64,000 bases of DNA from Tilletia caries (taxonomy: Eukaryota; Basidiomycota; Exobasidiomycetes; Tilletiales; Tilletiaceae): positions 248,001 to 312,000 of the forward strand of contig JALUTQ010000037.1 of NCBI GenBank assembly GCA_032718865.1, written 5' to 3'. A program made the translations under genes and the position numbers. Of this stretch, positions 39,297 to 50,480 are shown piece after piece. The notes beneath the pieces were generated by a model, which was given only the letters and a program-made list of their open reading frames with translations, was not told the DNA's origin and did no database searches. The first letter of the stretch is position 1, and each line of letters begins with the position of its first letter.

Positions 39297-41012
39297 CTGT
39301 AGAACAGGCCGTCGGGCGCAAGGTCGCCGAAGGATGCTGCATGGCGTACGTAGTTGTCGCGGATATAAGTGAGGTAGGCATCGGACTGCCACCCTCCTCT
39401 GGTCCGAATATCTTCCATTGTTTTATTTGCTGCAAAGAAGAGAGTTGCTCCGCCGATACGGAAGCAGTGTCCCGTCACCGGTTCCCGCCCCCGCTGCCGA
39501 AAGCCAAGTATTGATGGTCCGCGAAAAGAGACCCTCGGTGAGCTCGTACCGGTTCCCGTTCTCTCCCACGTACGAGAACGCTCCCAGAGCGTTTGCTGAC
39601 TCGTCAGCACGCGGCGCATTGAGAGCACGGTGACGTTGCACCGCCTTCACCGGACAAAGATTCGGTAGATGGCGCTGTTCAGAAACGATTCGGTCGAAGC
39701 CTGCGTTTCCGCGCGCCTTCTCTGATGGAAGCGCGAGAATCATCGAGGCCGGACCACCTGGAGACACTGGAGCTTGCTCGATGAGGTGGGTCCATCTAGG
39801 ACGATCCTCATGGGGTGACGTGCCGTTCCGGACCGTGAACTCGCCCGGGCGACACATGGCGTAGAACGCAAAGAGAGCCGCGGCTACGATAGCCACATGG
39901 GCGCGATCGTTGGGCTTGGGAGACTGGGAGATGACGACAATGTCGTTCAGGCGGACGGGGCGACGCTTCTCGAGGGGAGGAAGAGACTCGATCTTGACGG
40001 CTTTCTGGAACGCCTTCTGCTCCTTGCGCTCCAGTGACCACGGCATGCGCTGGATCTTGTGCCACCATGCAAGTGCGTGCGTGCGGTGCTCGACTGTGGA
40101 CGCTCGCAGGCTCGTCATGTCTTTGCGCAAGTAGAGGAGGAGATTATTGGAAGCTGTAGGAAACCGGAAGTGGAGGGGTACGCCCAACTCGTCACACCAG
40201 CAGAGAAACGCAATGATATGCCCCGCATACTTTACACGCGTCTTTGCCTTCACGGACGACCACAGGATCAGGGACGCAGCGCGAGCAACCGCTAGATCCG
40301 TGGACCCGTGCGCCATCTGGACCAAGTGTGAGGCCGGAGTCAGCCGGAGCGCAAGCTCCTCTCGAGGCTTCAGCGCGTGTGCAGCGTCGGCCGTGAGGAC
40401 GGAGGTGGCTACATTATCGATTGACAAAGTGGACCACACGTCCGCTGTGAGAAGGCTCCTTGCTGGGACGATCTGGGTCAGGGACTGGGAGGGATTGTCT
40501 GCGGGAGACGCCGGGTCCAAGGCTGCTGCCGAGGCTGTTGCCGACGCTGCTGCTGACGCTGCTGCGAGGGTGGACCGGGACCGAGTCGTACGGGATGAGG
40601 GTGGAATTTGCCGAAATCGAGAGCGGCGAGGTGCGGAGCTGGAAGGGATTGGAAGAGGCAGAGTGGGGTGGGACGAGGAGGGTATGGTCGGAGAGAGTTG
40701 AGTGGCTGGGAGAGTGAGGGAGGAAAGAGCAGACGCTGATTGCTGAGAGATGAGCTCGAACGCAGCGGGAGACGACGGGTTTGAGGTCGGATTGCCGGAT
40801 CGTAGACGACGATCGCGACGCTGGGCGCCCGACATACCGGTGACGGGCAGTGGAAGTAGATTGAACTCGTGGGAATACGTGCTGGCGCCCCGGACTCGGT
40901 CACGAATCCGAGGTCTGGAGGAATGGAGACTGGAGGTCAGGGGAGTTCCGTTCGGTGGTAAGGCCGTCCCTCGTCCCGAACTGGACGGACGAGGAACCTC
41001 CGACGAACTCAT
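39297..41012 (-). CDS. Tyrosine recombinase of the second retroelement, one frameshift
   Basis: Starts MSSSEVPRPSSSGRG at 41012 and runs to a frame break near 39495 in a GGGGGCGGG stretch; the C-terminus continues one frame over as TGHCFRIGGATLFFAANKTM and GGWQSDAYLTYIRDNYVRH. Catalytic residues: Arg in AMCRPGEFTV, H-x-x-R in HCFR, Tyr in AYLTYIR. The break removes the HxxR and Tyr from the translated product unless it is a sequencing error. Confidence 0.8.
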
Positions 41013-43414
41013 GACTGGCAGGTGACAACCTGGAGCTCCTGCCAGGGTGCCACCCAATCGAAGGTGAGTGGGGCGAACTGCGTGCAGTCACCCCGAGAAG
41101 GCGCATCGGCCGGGTTCGCCGCCGACGCGATGTACGACACCGCCATCGAGATTCCGTGTTGTGAGGCAATCTCTGACATTCCCATAAGGCACCGGTTGGT
41201 CCACAGGCTTTGTGACCTCCCTTTGCGCACCGCAAAAACCACACCAAGGTTGTCCACCTCGAACTTCACCACGCAATCCCTCGCTCCCTCCGCAATGCTG
41301 GCTTGAAGGGCAAGGTGGAGCGCCCATGCCTCCATGACACCGATGTCGACTTCGGGACGCTCGATCCATCCTGGCAGCGGCCAGAACTTTGCCCGCCCGT
41401 CAATCACCACGCCGCATCCCATGTCGGAGGCGTCAGAGCGCAGAGTGTGCTCAAATGACCGGGCGGGGATGTGGAACGACCTGGAGAGGTTTGGGAGCTG
41501 GAGAAATGCAGTCCACTCATTTGCTTCTCGCCTTGCAGCAGTCGAAAGCTCGAGGCTGTGGTGGGGATTGGATCGATGGAAGCGGGCTCGTAGTGCGTAG
41601 AGTGCGTTGAGGTGGGAGCGCCTCTCACCGAAGACCGCGCAGGTGTGAACGAGGGTGCCCAACATGCTTGAAACGTCCCGATATGTCACCTTCTCCTTGT
41701 TCTGGAAGATCGTCAGCTTCCGCAGATACTTGTCCCTCTTCTCCTCTCCTATAGCAACCGTCCCCGCATCTAGATCCCACGTAAACCCCAGCAAGGCAAA
41801 CTGCCGCGTCCACCCAAAGCGCTTTGTTGGGTGAACCTTCCAGCCAAAGAATTTGACCTCTTCGTACACCTCGTCCTCCGTCGGTACCGGCGCGTCCCGC
41901 ATCACCATGTGATCGTCGGCGAAGTGTCGTGCTCGCACAGACGGAAAACGGTGCTCCAACCACGCGCACAAGACGTCGCAGAGTTGGCCGAAGATCGCGG
42001 ACATCGTCGCAATGCCGAACATTCCCACTACCCACACAAAGAATTGACCCTCCACCGAGAAGACAAACCGCTGGCGCTGGGCTGGGAGGTTTGGGACTTG
42101 CTGGTAGGCGTCGGAAAGATCGAACCCCATAACCGTCGCCGTCGTAGTAGCCGTGGAAAGCAAGGTCTGTGGAGTCATGATGGCTTATAAGTCAGCATCA
42201 CGTTCCGAAGTCAATCCGCATCATACTGTTTCACGCTCTGCAAGATCCCAGTGCCTGTCTGCGTCCAGTGTCCCTGTCCAACCTCATCCCTTTTCCCTCT
42301 AGCCGACGAAGACGCAATAGGCTGCTCGAACACTGTAAAATGACGGGGCACTCCGCTACGCCGGAGGGCGGAGACCAGATCCGTCTCGGCTGGAGACGGA
42401 GATGGACTGGACTGGACTGGACTGGAGGGCGACGACGCAAAAGCCGATCGCTGGACTGGAATGGACTGGGCTGGACTGGACTGGGCTGAACTGGGGCACT
42501 GGGCTGGAGGACGACGACACAAGGCCGAGCGCTCGACTGGACTGGACTGGACGGACTGGAGGGCGACGGCACTGAGGCCGAACGCGTGACTGGGCTGGGG
42601 TCTGGACTCTGGAGCTTGTTCTCACCTTAACTTCCTCCAATAGAAACCATTCGCACTCCCATCCCTCATCCTTAACCTCCTCATTGATAGTCTTGATCCC
42701 CTCTCCTGCTTGTGCGTTGGCGTCCGTATGTTCGAGTCTCGGCCACGAGGCGTTAAAACACACTCGGTTCTTTTCTGGTTTGGTCGACGTTGCTGACGTG
42801 TGGACAATGAGGAGGGGGATCGAAATGAAGGGTCCCACCTCCCTCTCTATGTCGGACTGGGCAAATGGACCGTGTGCGTACCTGTCCTTCAAGGCCTTGT
42901 CGCACCACGCCCGCACGATGTCAATCTGATCGTTCTTGAAGTGGTTGGGAGCAATGACTGTCTTGTTCGGGAGGGACAGAGGACCAACCGAGAAGCCTGT
43001 CTTCAATCCCTCGACAATGTGAGCTAGCCGAACTTGATGTGAAGCTGGGAGTACTCGAAGCGCGGTCTCGAACGTCTGCGCAACTAGAGGAGAGAGTCGC
43101 GCTACTCGGAAAGCGTGCCACGCGCTTCCAGACCTAGATGGAGCCGTGACACTTGAGTGCTGGGTGACCGTCAGCGCCGCACTTCGAGCAGTAGTGGCCC
43201 CAGCTGCAGTTTCCTGCTGCCAGGCAATCGATGGACCTGTTGAATCGGTCGCAGAAAGCGACAGACTTGCCCTTCCAACGCCATCCCAGCTTCCCGAGAT
43301 TCTCGAGGTCGGGAGAGAACGCCTGTCGGCAGTCTCGGAAGTCGTGGTCGCACCAGCGGCAGCAGGCCGTACAGTAGAGCGACGGTCGGCGGTCGGGCCG
43401 GTCGCTGCCGGCAC
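41009..43414 (-). CDS. RT-RNase H of the second retroelement, with intron
   Basis: The N-terminal part (43414-42626; FRVARLSPLVAQTFETALRV, RVCFNASWPRLEH) joins in phase through a 459-nt GTGAGA..CAG intron (42625-42167) to TLLSTATTTATVMGFDLSDA. Catalytic motifs: MGFDLSDAYQQVP, RHFADDHMVM. RNase H: LRSDASDMGCGVVI, VMEAWALHLAL, FEVDNLGVVFAVRKG, ANPADAPSRGD. Its TGA (41011-41009) overlaps the recombinase ATG (41012-41010) as ATGA. Confidence 0.85.
42390..42600. repeat. CTGGA satellite-like tract inside the RT intron
   Basis: Repeated CTGGACTGGACTGG and variants in several blocks; on the transcribed strand it reads CCAGTCCAGT. Lies wholly inside the predicted intron 42167-42625. Confidence 0.75.
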
Positions 43415-44456
43415 GGGGCCCCTTTGGAGGGATTGCGCCTCCGTCCCGGGGAGAGTAGGAGGGAGGCGCCCGCTGAAAGGGCATGTCGTCCCAGTCGCGC
43501 TCTCGGCGTTTGAGGGCCGGTACGGAAGGGCCGCCAGAGGATGATGAGGCTTGGGGCTGGGTGGGCTGGAACTTTGAGGATGGAGGAGGGGCAGCAGCCG
43601 AAGGCAGCGGAGATACTGTCGGTCCGTACACGCTCTGGTCGCGGAGCGCCTCCATGGCCGCTCCCACCTTGCTGATGGTGTCGCCCTCGGCGCGCAAGAG
43701 ATCGGCGACGAGTGTGGATGTCGTTCTTGTGAAGTCGTCGACGTATCCTGGCGGCTTGTTGCACTGACGCTCGGCCTTCCGGAGCAGTGATTCGTTTATT
43801 TTTCCTATGTCAAACGCCATTCCCACACCTGACTCTCGCTTCGCCCACATTGCCTCCAGACAGCGCTTGATGTAGAGGCGCCAGACGGCCCAGTGCTCGT
43901 CGGTCGCGCGGGTAATGACGGTGAGGTGCATCTCCTCGAGGAGGACGGCATGGTTCTTGTCGGCGTCCTCGGTGGGAGACCCCATGGCGCGACACAGGCT
44001 GGCCAGCACCTGGATGGCTTGATGAGTGGCGCCGCGGGGAAGGAAGGAGTCTTTGCGGTAAGCGTCGTTGAGGCGCTCCTGGTTCTTGTTGTTGAGAGGG
44101 AAGGTGAGCGGTTTGCGCGTCTCCCCGTCCTCAGAGCTGACCAGCGCCTCGACCGTCAACCAGATCAGCGGGGGGCGGCGTCCCGTCCTGACGAGCTCGA
44201 CGATGTCGGCCGGGACGTTGAAGGAAGCGCCTGGCCAAGGCTCGACGACCGTGTCTGCGTGGTCGGGATCGACTTGGAAGGACGGGAGACCTTGTTGCTT
44301 GTCGCCCGCTGCGTTTCCTTCGCGGAAGAGCCGCAGTTCCTCCACGAAGGCCCGAGCGAGGCCGGTCTGTTGAGCAGCCGCCGCAGCAGCCGCCGCCGCC
44401 ACCGCCGCAGCGGCAGCAGCAGTAGGAGCTGGGTCGGGGTTTGGGGCGTCGGCCAT
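43134..44456 (-). CDS. Gag-like zinc-finger protein of the second retroelement
   Basis: 440 aa from MADAPNPDPAPTAAAAAAVA, with an alanine-rich N-terminus, a helical middle (WAVWRLYIKRCLEAMWAKRE) and a Pro/Ser-rich linker. Two Cys/His clusters lie at the C-terminus: YCTACCRWCDHDFRDC and YCSKCGADGHPALKC, the latter a zinc knuckle. Complete ORF; its end overlaps the RT ORF start by about 280 nt in another frame. Confidence 0.8.
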   Translation of the reverse strand: MADAPNPDPAPTAAAAAAVAAAAAAAAAQQTGLARAFVEELRLFREGNAAGDKQQGLPSFQVDPDHADTVVEPWPGASFNVPADIVELVRTGRRPPLIWLTVEALVSSEDGETRKPLTFPLNNKNQERLNDAYRKDSFLPRGATHQAIQVLASLCRAMGSPTEDADKNHAVLLEEMHLTVITRATDEHWAVWRLYIKRCLEAMWAKRESGVGMAFDIGKINESLLRKAERQCNKPPGYVDDFTRTTSTLVADLLRAEGDTISKVGAAMEALRDQSVYGPTVSPLPSAAAPPPSSKFQPTQPQASSSSGGPSVPALKRRERDWDDMPFQRAPPSYSPRDGGAIPPKGPRAGSDRPDRRPSLYCTACCRWCDHDFRDCRQAFSPDLENLGKLGWRWKGKSVAFCDRFNRSIDCLAAGNCSWGHYCSKCGADGHPALKCHGSI

Positions 44457-44639
44457 TGTTGGTGCTGAAGAGTGTTACTTGGTGAGTTTTTGTCCTTGAA
44501 CAGAGCGTAGCGAGCAAGTCGAGCGAAGTGATGGTCACTCGCCACGTCAGTCGTGTCTCTTTCTCATCATTCTATTCCGCTCTCCTTGCACCTCCACTTC
44601 CCTAGCAAGGCTCTGCGTCCCGCTTACTCCCGCGCAAGA

Positions 44640-45870
44640 CTATCAATTTCTTCAGGATCTCGGCAAGGAGATGAAGGAACTGGGAAAGAGAGTCGAGCGT
44701 GGCCGCGAGCTCATACTCAGTTGTTGAACGATTAATCATTTTGATCTCACCATCACTTTCAATTTACAGTCGGTCCTGTACCACTGGCATGCGGCTGTGA
44801 GCACCGCGGATGCCCAGTGGATGGAGGATATGTTCAGGGCCAAATATCCTGACAAGTCTATCGCAGACATGGGCGTGGAGGACTTGCTCAACCTCGCCAA
44901 CGACCATACTGCTGAGCTGGAAGCTACTCCTCGCAGCGAGTGTACATTCGGTGGGCTGAAGCGTGGCCCTGACGGCCACTATGATGACTTCCAGCTCGCT
45001 GAACTCATCGAGAATGGGTGAGTGTATTGTTGCACCTCACTGACGAGCGCTTTTTTGGACAGAGCCTTGACCCTTACCAACCTCACCGGGCTCTGCACAG
45101 CATCGAGGAGCCTGCGCTTGCTTTCGGCGCTCACTCGATGCCCGTCGCGCTCAAGACCATCGATAAGCTGGGTCAGCTGCATGCTCGCAACGTGTTCCTG
45201 GCGTGCACCATGGTGAGTCCTCATGGCGGCGGACTAGGGTCGATGCAGCTTCTCTGACACAAGTGAGTTGGTCAGAACGATTCCGCAAGTACCTCAACCT
45301 CAAGCCTTTCGAGACCTTCCTCGACTGGAGCAGCAACTCGGAAGTCGCCAAGGTTGCCGAGGAGCTCTACGTCCACGTTGACAACCTTGAGCTCTACCCG
45401 GGTCTGCTTGCTGACGAGAGCAAGCCCCATGTGCCAGGCAGTGGTCTGTGTCCCAGCCACACCGTCGGCCGCGGCATCCTCGCCGACGCGGTCTCTCCTA
45501 TCCGATCGGACCGCTTCCTCCCGCACGATCTCAACGTCTCCGCGCTCACCTCGTGGGGTATGAGCCAGCTGAAGCCTCAACCAGGCGCATATGGAGGTTT
45601 GCTCTCGACTGTCCTATTTGGTGCTCTTCCAGGCGCCTGGTCATCCAAACCGACTTACGGCCTCTTCCCGTTCTACACTCCACCTGGCACCTGCTATTCG
45701 CGAGATCATGCACGCAAACAAGAAGGAGGAGCTGTACAACTCCGAACGGCCTGCCAGCGACGTGGCCGTGCGCGGTATCAAGAGCTTTCAGCCGTGCAAG
45801 AACACGTTCCTCAACCGCGAAGACTTCCCGGTCCTCTCCGGCCACAACATCCTCGAAGTGTGAGTCTGTG
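44640..45870 (+). pseudogene. ppo-like fatty-acid dioxygenase, C-terminal part of peroxidase domain
   Basis: Exons include VLYHWHAAVSTADAQWMEDM (YHWH holds the proximal haem-ligand region), DPYQPHRALHSIEEPALAFG, RFRKYLNLKPFETFLDWSSN, and NLELYPGLLADESKPHVPGS through GLCPSHTVGRGILADAVSPI. AIREIMHANKKEELYNS and HNILEV follow. YPGL, GPGSGLC and RSDRF are signature blocks of the family. It continues the exon order of 38235-38880, so the two are one gene split by the minus-strand retroelement. The P450-like C-terminal domain is not found. Confidence 0.75.
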
Positions 45871-46369
45871 CAATCCCTTGACATTGTTAGAGTCTTCATT
45901 TCTGACCTCACTACCCACCTCCAGCACGAACAACACTGGGTCCATCATCCATGATCGTTTCCGACGACGCGCTCCGAGGCCTCATCTACGAGCCTTTCTT
46001 CTCTGGTGACTTTGAGGAGGGTGCAAGGACTACTTCGTCTCGCACACTCACGCCAGGATCGATGCTTATTCTCTCTCAAGCTCATCCGCTCATCGCTCAT
46101 CATTTATCTATCGTCCTCTCTCCTTGCTCTACATATCCACCAGTGCGCTTCACGGCAGACATTCGAAGCCCACAACGGCGTCCGAGTGCCTGTGAGACAA
46201 GCTCATCCTCCCCTTCCTTTTTCGCTTTCTGTGGCTCCACCTGCTTCATCGTCGCAATCGCAATGAGCCTGTTCGTGTCAGAATGTCAGTTCTCGCGCCC
46301 CAGCATGTACAGGTAGGTCGAAGCGCCTGTGGTTCTTGCCGCCTTTGCATGAGATCTCCGACCACAGTT
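45871..46369. other. Region without a confident gene
   Basis: Follows the last recognisable ppo exon. No similarity to the rest of the ppo protein was found. Confidence 0.3.
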
Positions 46370-46976
46370 GAGGGCGTTCATGTCAAGATGAGATTTTTCA
46401 CGCGCATGGTCAATTTTACGTTTTGACCCGCTCTGACCCCCGAGAAGCATCGTCTGGCTGGAATCAGACCATCACGATCTTGCTTGTGTAAGCAGTAAGG
46501 CAGCACCGTCGGAAGGATGAGACGCTCTATGAAAGGAATCTGGACGTTTGGATGTTTCTATTGCGGGTGCAAAATGGGAGTGAGCGAGTGAGTCGACTCT
46601 GCCTTTGACGCTTTGACCCCTAAAGAGGGCCTGGTACGACGTGGTGAGCAGCCAAAGGCACCAGGGATTGGTTGGTGCTTGGTGGCCCAGCAACAATGCG
46701 TGTTGCGTATATATATCTGTGACTGCGAAGGTTTTCATAGGACACAGCTGTTTAGCATAGGTGGTATTCAGTGTTGCTGTCAAGAAGCGCGTCCTCCTAG
46801 TACAAGACTGGGACCAGTTTCTGTCCGGCCGTGGGTTCGAACACTTCCGCGGTTGGACTTTTTGTTCAAGTTCACAATTTATTTTATTTTCAGGCCCAGC
46901 TGGCCACGGGCCTACGCTGGCCACGTCGTTGAATTCTTTTGGACCCCCTCCCTCCCTTCAAACGACGTCCTCCATG
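46370..46976 (+). repeat. ~600-bp dispersed repeat, copy 2
   Basis: Same sequence as 37295-37893, same orientation, ending at the same point (GACGTCCTCCATG). Confidence 0.7.
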
Positions 46977-47938
46977 ATGGGGAGAGGTTCTTGAGAAGCT
47001 CCAAGGGGATTTCAGAGAGGGCTCGGAGCGGCTTAGAGAGTGGAAGTTCTGATACGAGTGATTGAGTGAACTACCCTATAGTCAGGCTCGCCTTGGAGAA
47101 TGAAGGAGACGAAACGGGATTGCCTTCGCGAATGCGGCTTCGAGCTCCTCAAAAACTGAACTCCAACATCGCCTGAATCACGCTCAGCTCACTCGGAATG
47201 TATCAAAAAGGCTCAGCCGGACCGAACGGCGGCCATGAGATTAGGGGAGAAAGTAGCTGGCCAGAGGCTTCTCACTGTAGGACACGATTACAGGAAACGT
47301 CGTCTTCAATCCTTGGTGGAGGACGCAGCGACGAGCTGTTGGGAAAGGCAGAATGTCAGCGATGAGGTAGCAGATGCGAACCTTGTATGAGAGAAGTGTC
47401 ACTCACCGAGCGAAGAAGCTCGAGCATCACCTCGTTGCTCTTCTCCAGCTTGTCCATCAGCTTCAGCAGCGCCCGGGCCGCAGGTGAGTCTACCAGCCCA
47501 TGTTTTTGTGAATGGGGCTGAGGCTCAGGCTCCGCTGATTCCGCTTGAGCGACAGCAGCAGCACCATTGTGGTGGACTGAGTGGAGCTGGCCTGTGCTCT
47601 CTCCATCAGGCCTCATAAGCCAGCGGTCCAACATCGGCAGTCGGCCTCGCCAACTGCACCCTCTCGTTCGCCGTCGTTCTTTCTCCTTCCATCGCGAGTT
47701 TCCTTTCATCTCCTTCTCATTCTCCCAACCGCCTCGCTGTCCTCTCTCATCCCATCGAACCTTCTCGTTCTTCGCCTACCCTTGACCCTATCCCTATAAA
47801 GGAGGCGATATTGTACCTAGCGTCCCCTCTTGGGGGAGTAAAAAAATCAGACCTTCCTTTTCCTCTCAGCTCCTTTCCTTTTCACTCGTCCCTTTTGATT
47901 GTGTTCCGCCCTCCTACCAACCTCCTCTTTTCCCCGCC
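46977..47938. other. Intergenic region, no gene recognised
   Basis: Short frames only. A minus-strand frame at 47709-47356 is open for 117 codons but has no recognised features. Confidence 0.35.
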
Positions 47939-50480
47939 TCAACTCCTACCCTCGAGCAGGTTCTCGACTACACCATCTCCCACGCCTGCACTCGGACCCG
48001 CCGAGTGGAAAGTGCCGACCGCATAGGCGCTTCCTGCGGGCAACGATCCCGCCACCCGCTGTTCGTCTTGCAACAACGTTCGAGACGAAGCGAACTGCCC
48101 TCCGGCGTCCATGGTACGTCTCGCAGGGCCGTCTAGATCATCCTCATTGGCAGCTTCTCGAAGGGGAGGGCCCGCACTTCCCCTGTTCGAACGACGAGAG
48201 GTCGGCGCTGCATCTTTACCACCATCCCCGCCTCCGCCAAAGAACCGCGCCAGAGGACTGGTCAGCGAGTCCAGGCCGCGCGGCGGCGGCGGAGACGTTG
48301 GTCCTGGTTTAGGAGGAAGAGGGATAGAAGCGCTAGTCCGAACGGAACTCTTGGTCGTAGCGCGTATTCGTGTCCGCGGCATGAATTTGTTCGAAGATGC
48401 CTGCTGGGAAGCCGTTGCTGATTCTGCGCTTCCGCCTCTTGAGGTGGGAGGGAGATCGTCTGGGGCTTGCGGACCTTGCGGACCGAGATGCTGGCCGTAC
48501 AGTGAACGGCGCGGGTCCTCGGGTGCTGACCCTTGGGAGCCCAGTACTGGCTGCTGGCCGCCTGGAGTAGAATCCTCCCCTTCAAGATTCTCAGCTGCCA
48601 CGGTGTCCCCCATTTCGGAGTTCTTCACTTCATCCAAATATCCGTCTCCAATGTTGCTGCCGTTCTCCGTGTCGTTATCATCGTCCTCATCGTTCGCTTT
48701 GTTTGAGCCAGGGCCGCTACCTGTCAAGCTATGAATGGCTGAGCCACCCGGTCCAGTAGGAATCAGATCGCCGTACGCATCCACATGTGCGATGAGTGCG
48801 CTTGTCTCATGGCTGAAGACCATATCGAGCAGCTCGCGTTCCTCCCGACCCCGCGACGAGCCGATGAGCGGCACCCACGAGAATGCCCTCCGGTCATGCT
48901 CGGCAGTGAGCTCGAGGCCGGTCTTGAAGGACTCGCGCTCCAGGAGGCGAATGGTGAGGAGGACAGGAAAGGAAAGGAGAGAGCCCGGACGAGGAACATT
49001 GTGCGTCTTGTGTAGGTAGCGTTCGCTCATGAAGCAACTGCAAGGCAGAATGATGGCCATACCCACGAGATTGAGAGGCGGAATGTAGCTGAACAACGCG
49101 TCCGACGAGACTCCGGCCATGGAGCGACATGCATGCTGGTAGGCAGCCCTGCATCAGAGGAAGATCAGGGGTCAGGAAAGGGGTCCTCAACAGCGGCGTG
49201 GAAGCGCATGTATGCTCACTCTTCGTCTGCTCGCATCGCAGTGACCATAAAGGTGTTGCTCAACGACGAGATCAAGATCGTCAGGAGCATGACGTTGGAC
49301 ACGACGGCGAAGATGACGAAGAGCGGAGGGCCAAAGATCGGAGAGAACGTCGTGGCTACCGAAAGATCCACGTAACCGGCAAAGAAGCAGATCCTCAACA
49401 TCGTCCAGAGAATCGTTCCCGGTGGCCAGGTCTCTCGGTCTTCGACCAGGGATTAGAATGTGAACCAGAAGCCTAAGTCCCATGGGGTTTCGAAAGTCAG
49501 CATGATCCAAAACATCGTCCCAAGTGTCCCCTCCTTGTCCAAAGGCACGCACCTGAAAAGCACACCATCGCCAGACTCATAAAGAAGACAAAGTCTGCAA
49601 GCATGGCCTTCAAGCTGAGCAACACGACCGAGTCCGCCACGAAGATACTGGCGACCCGTGGACACAGCACGATCGCGCCCAGCGCGAGACAGTCAAGGGC
49701 GAGTTCCTGCCGGGCCAAATCGGCATGGATCAAGCCGGAGATGCGGAAGGCGAGGAAGAAGGAGCAGATGAAGATGAAGAAGGCGTCCAGACTGTTGTAG
49801 AGAGAGCTGAAGTAGACGCCCAGACCGTGCTCTGGAAAGTGTGTGTAGGAGGAGTCCGATTGGCGCTATGTTCAGTGGCCGAAGCTTAGGCAAACTCAAG
49901 GTAGACATGATCTACGACCCACCTTGCATTTGAGCCAGTTCGTCCAGCGTGAACCCTGCGAGCCAGATTGTGAAGATGGCTAAACGGAACAAAGAGTTGA
50001 AGGAAGGCCTCGGAGGGCCTCAGAAGGGACACTGAGACGGCACTCCCAGCTGAGAGCTCTGGATCAAACTCACTCTCTGGGGTAGTCCAAGCGGTTGCGC
50101 CTCGTTGCGATAAGGCGATGAGGAACAGAACCAAGGGTATCAAAGAGTTGAGGAACTCGAGCCGACTCCGGATCAAGGGTACTCTCAGAGGACATCGATC
50201 AAGCACAGGCGCCATACAGATGCGGACGAGCCGAACCAGACCATAAGAGGTCAAGAGGGACCATACGCCTCGCCGCGCCACTTTTACGCACAGAGTGTGA
50301 AATCAAAGAGAGAAGCATGAGCCAATGCCCTACGAACCAAGCTTTTGCGAAGAAAAGAGAACTCAAAAGCTCACGATAAAGTTCCAACCATAGATACAAG
50401 AAGGCGACCGCGTCCTAGAAGCCGAACCCGTATCCATCGTGTACGCGCTCACGTTGAACTCGGCTCCCTGGGTGTCATCA
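47939..50480 (-). CDS. Yvc1-like TRP-type vacuolar cation channel
   Basis: Minus-strand exons: TM segments before 49923 (LAGFTLDELAQMQ), 49831-49553 (EHGLGVYFSSLYNSLDAFFI; LSLKAMLADFVFFMSLAMVC), pore and last TM 49472 or 49439-49220 (TTFSPIFGPPLFVIFAVVSN; LLTILISSLSNTFMV), and a long last exon 49148-47939 (GVSSDALFSYIPPLNLVGMA, then an acidic, Ser/Pro-rich tail). This matches fungal Yvc1 channels, which release vacuolar calcium. The proximal acceptor at 49473 brings in GFWFTF followed by TAA (49453-49455); a distal in-frame acceptor at 49440 avoids it. The 5' exons are only roughly placed. Confidence 0.75.

Larger units (their letters stand above)
38890..44600 (-). mobile_element. Second tyrosine-recombinase (DIRS/Ngaro-like) retroelement, minus strand
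   Basis: Gag-like ORF (44456-43134), RT-RNase H (43414-41009, spliced) and tyrosine recombinase (41012-39297) follow each other on the minus strand, distinct in sequence from the element at 30825. It separates two parts of a ppo-like gene. Terminal repeats were not identified, so the limits are approximate. Confidence 0.8.
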
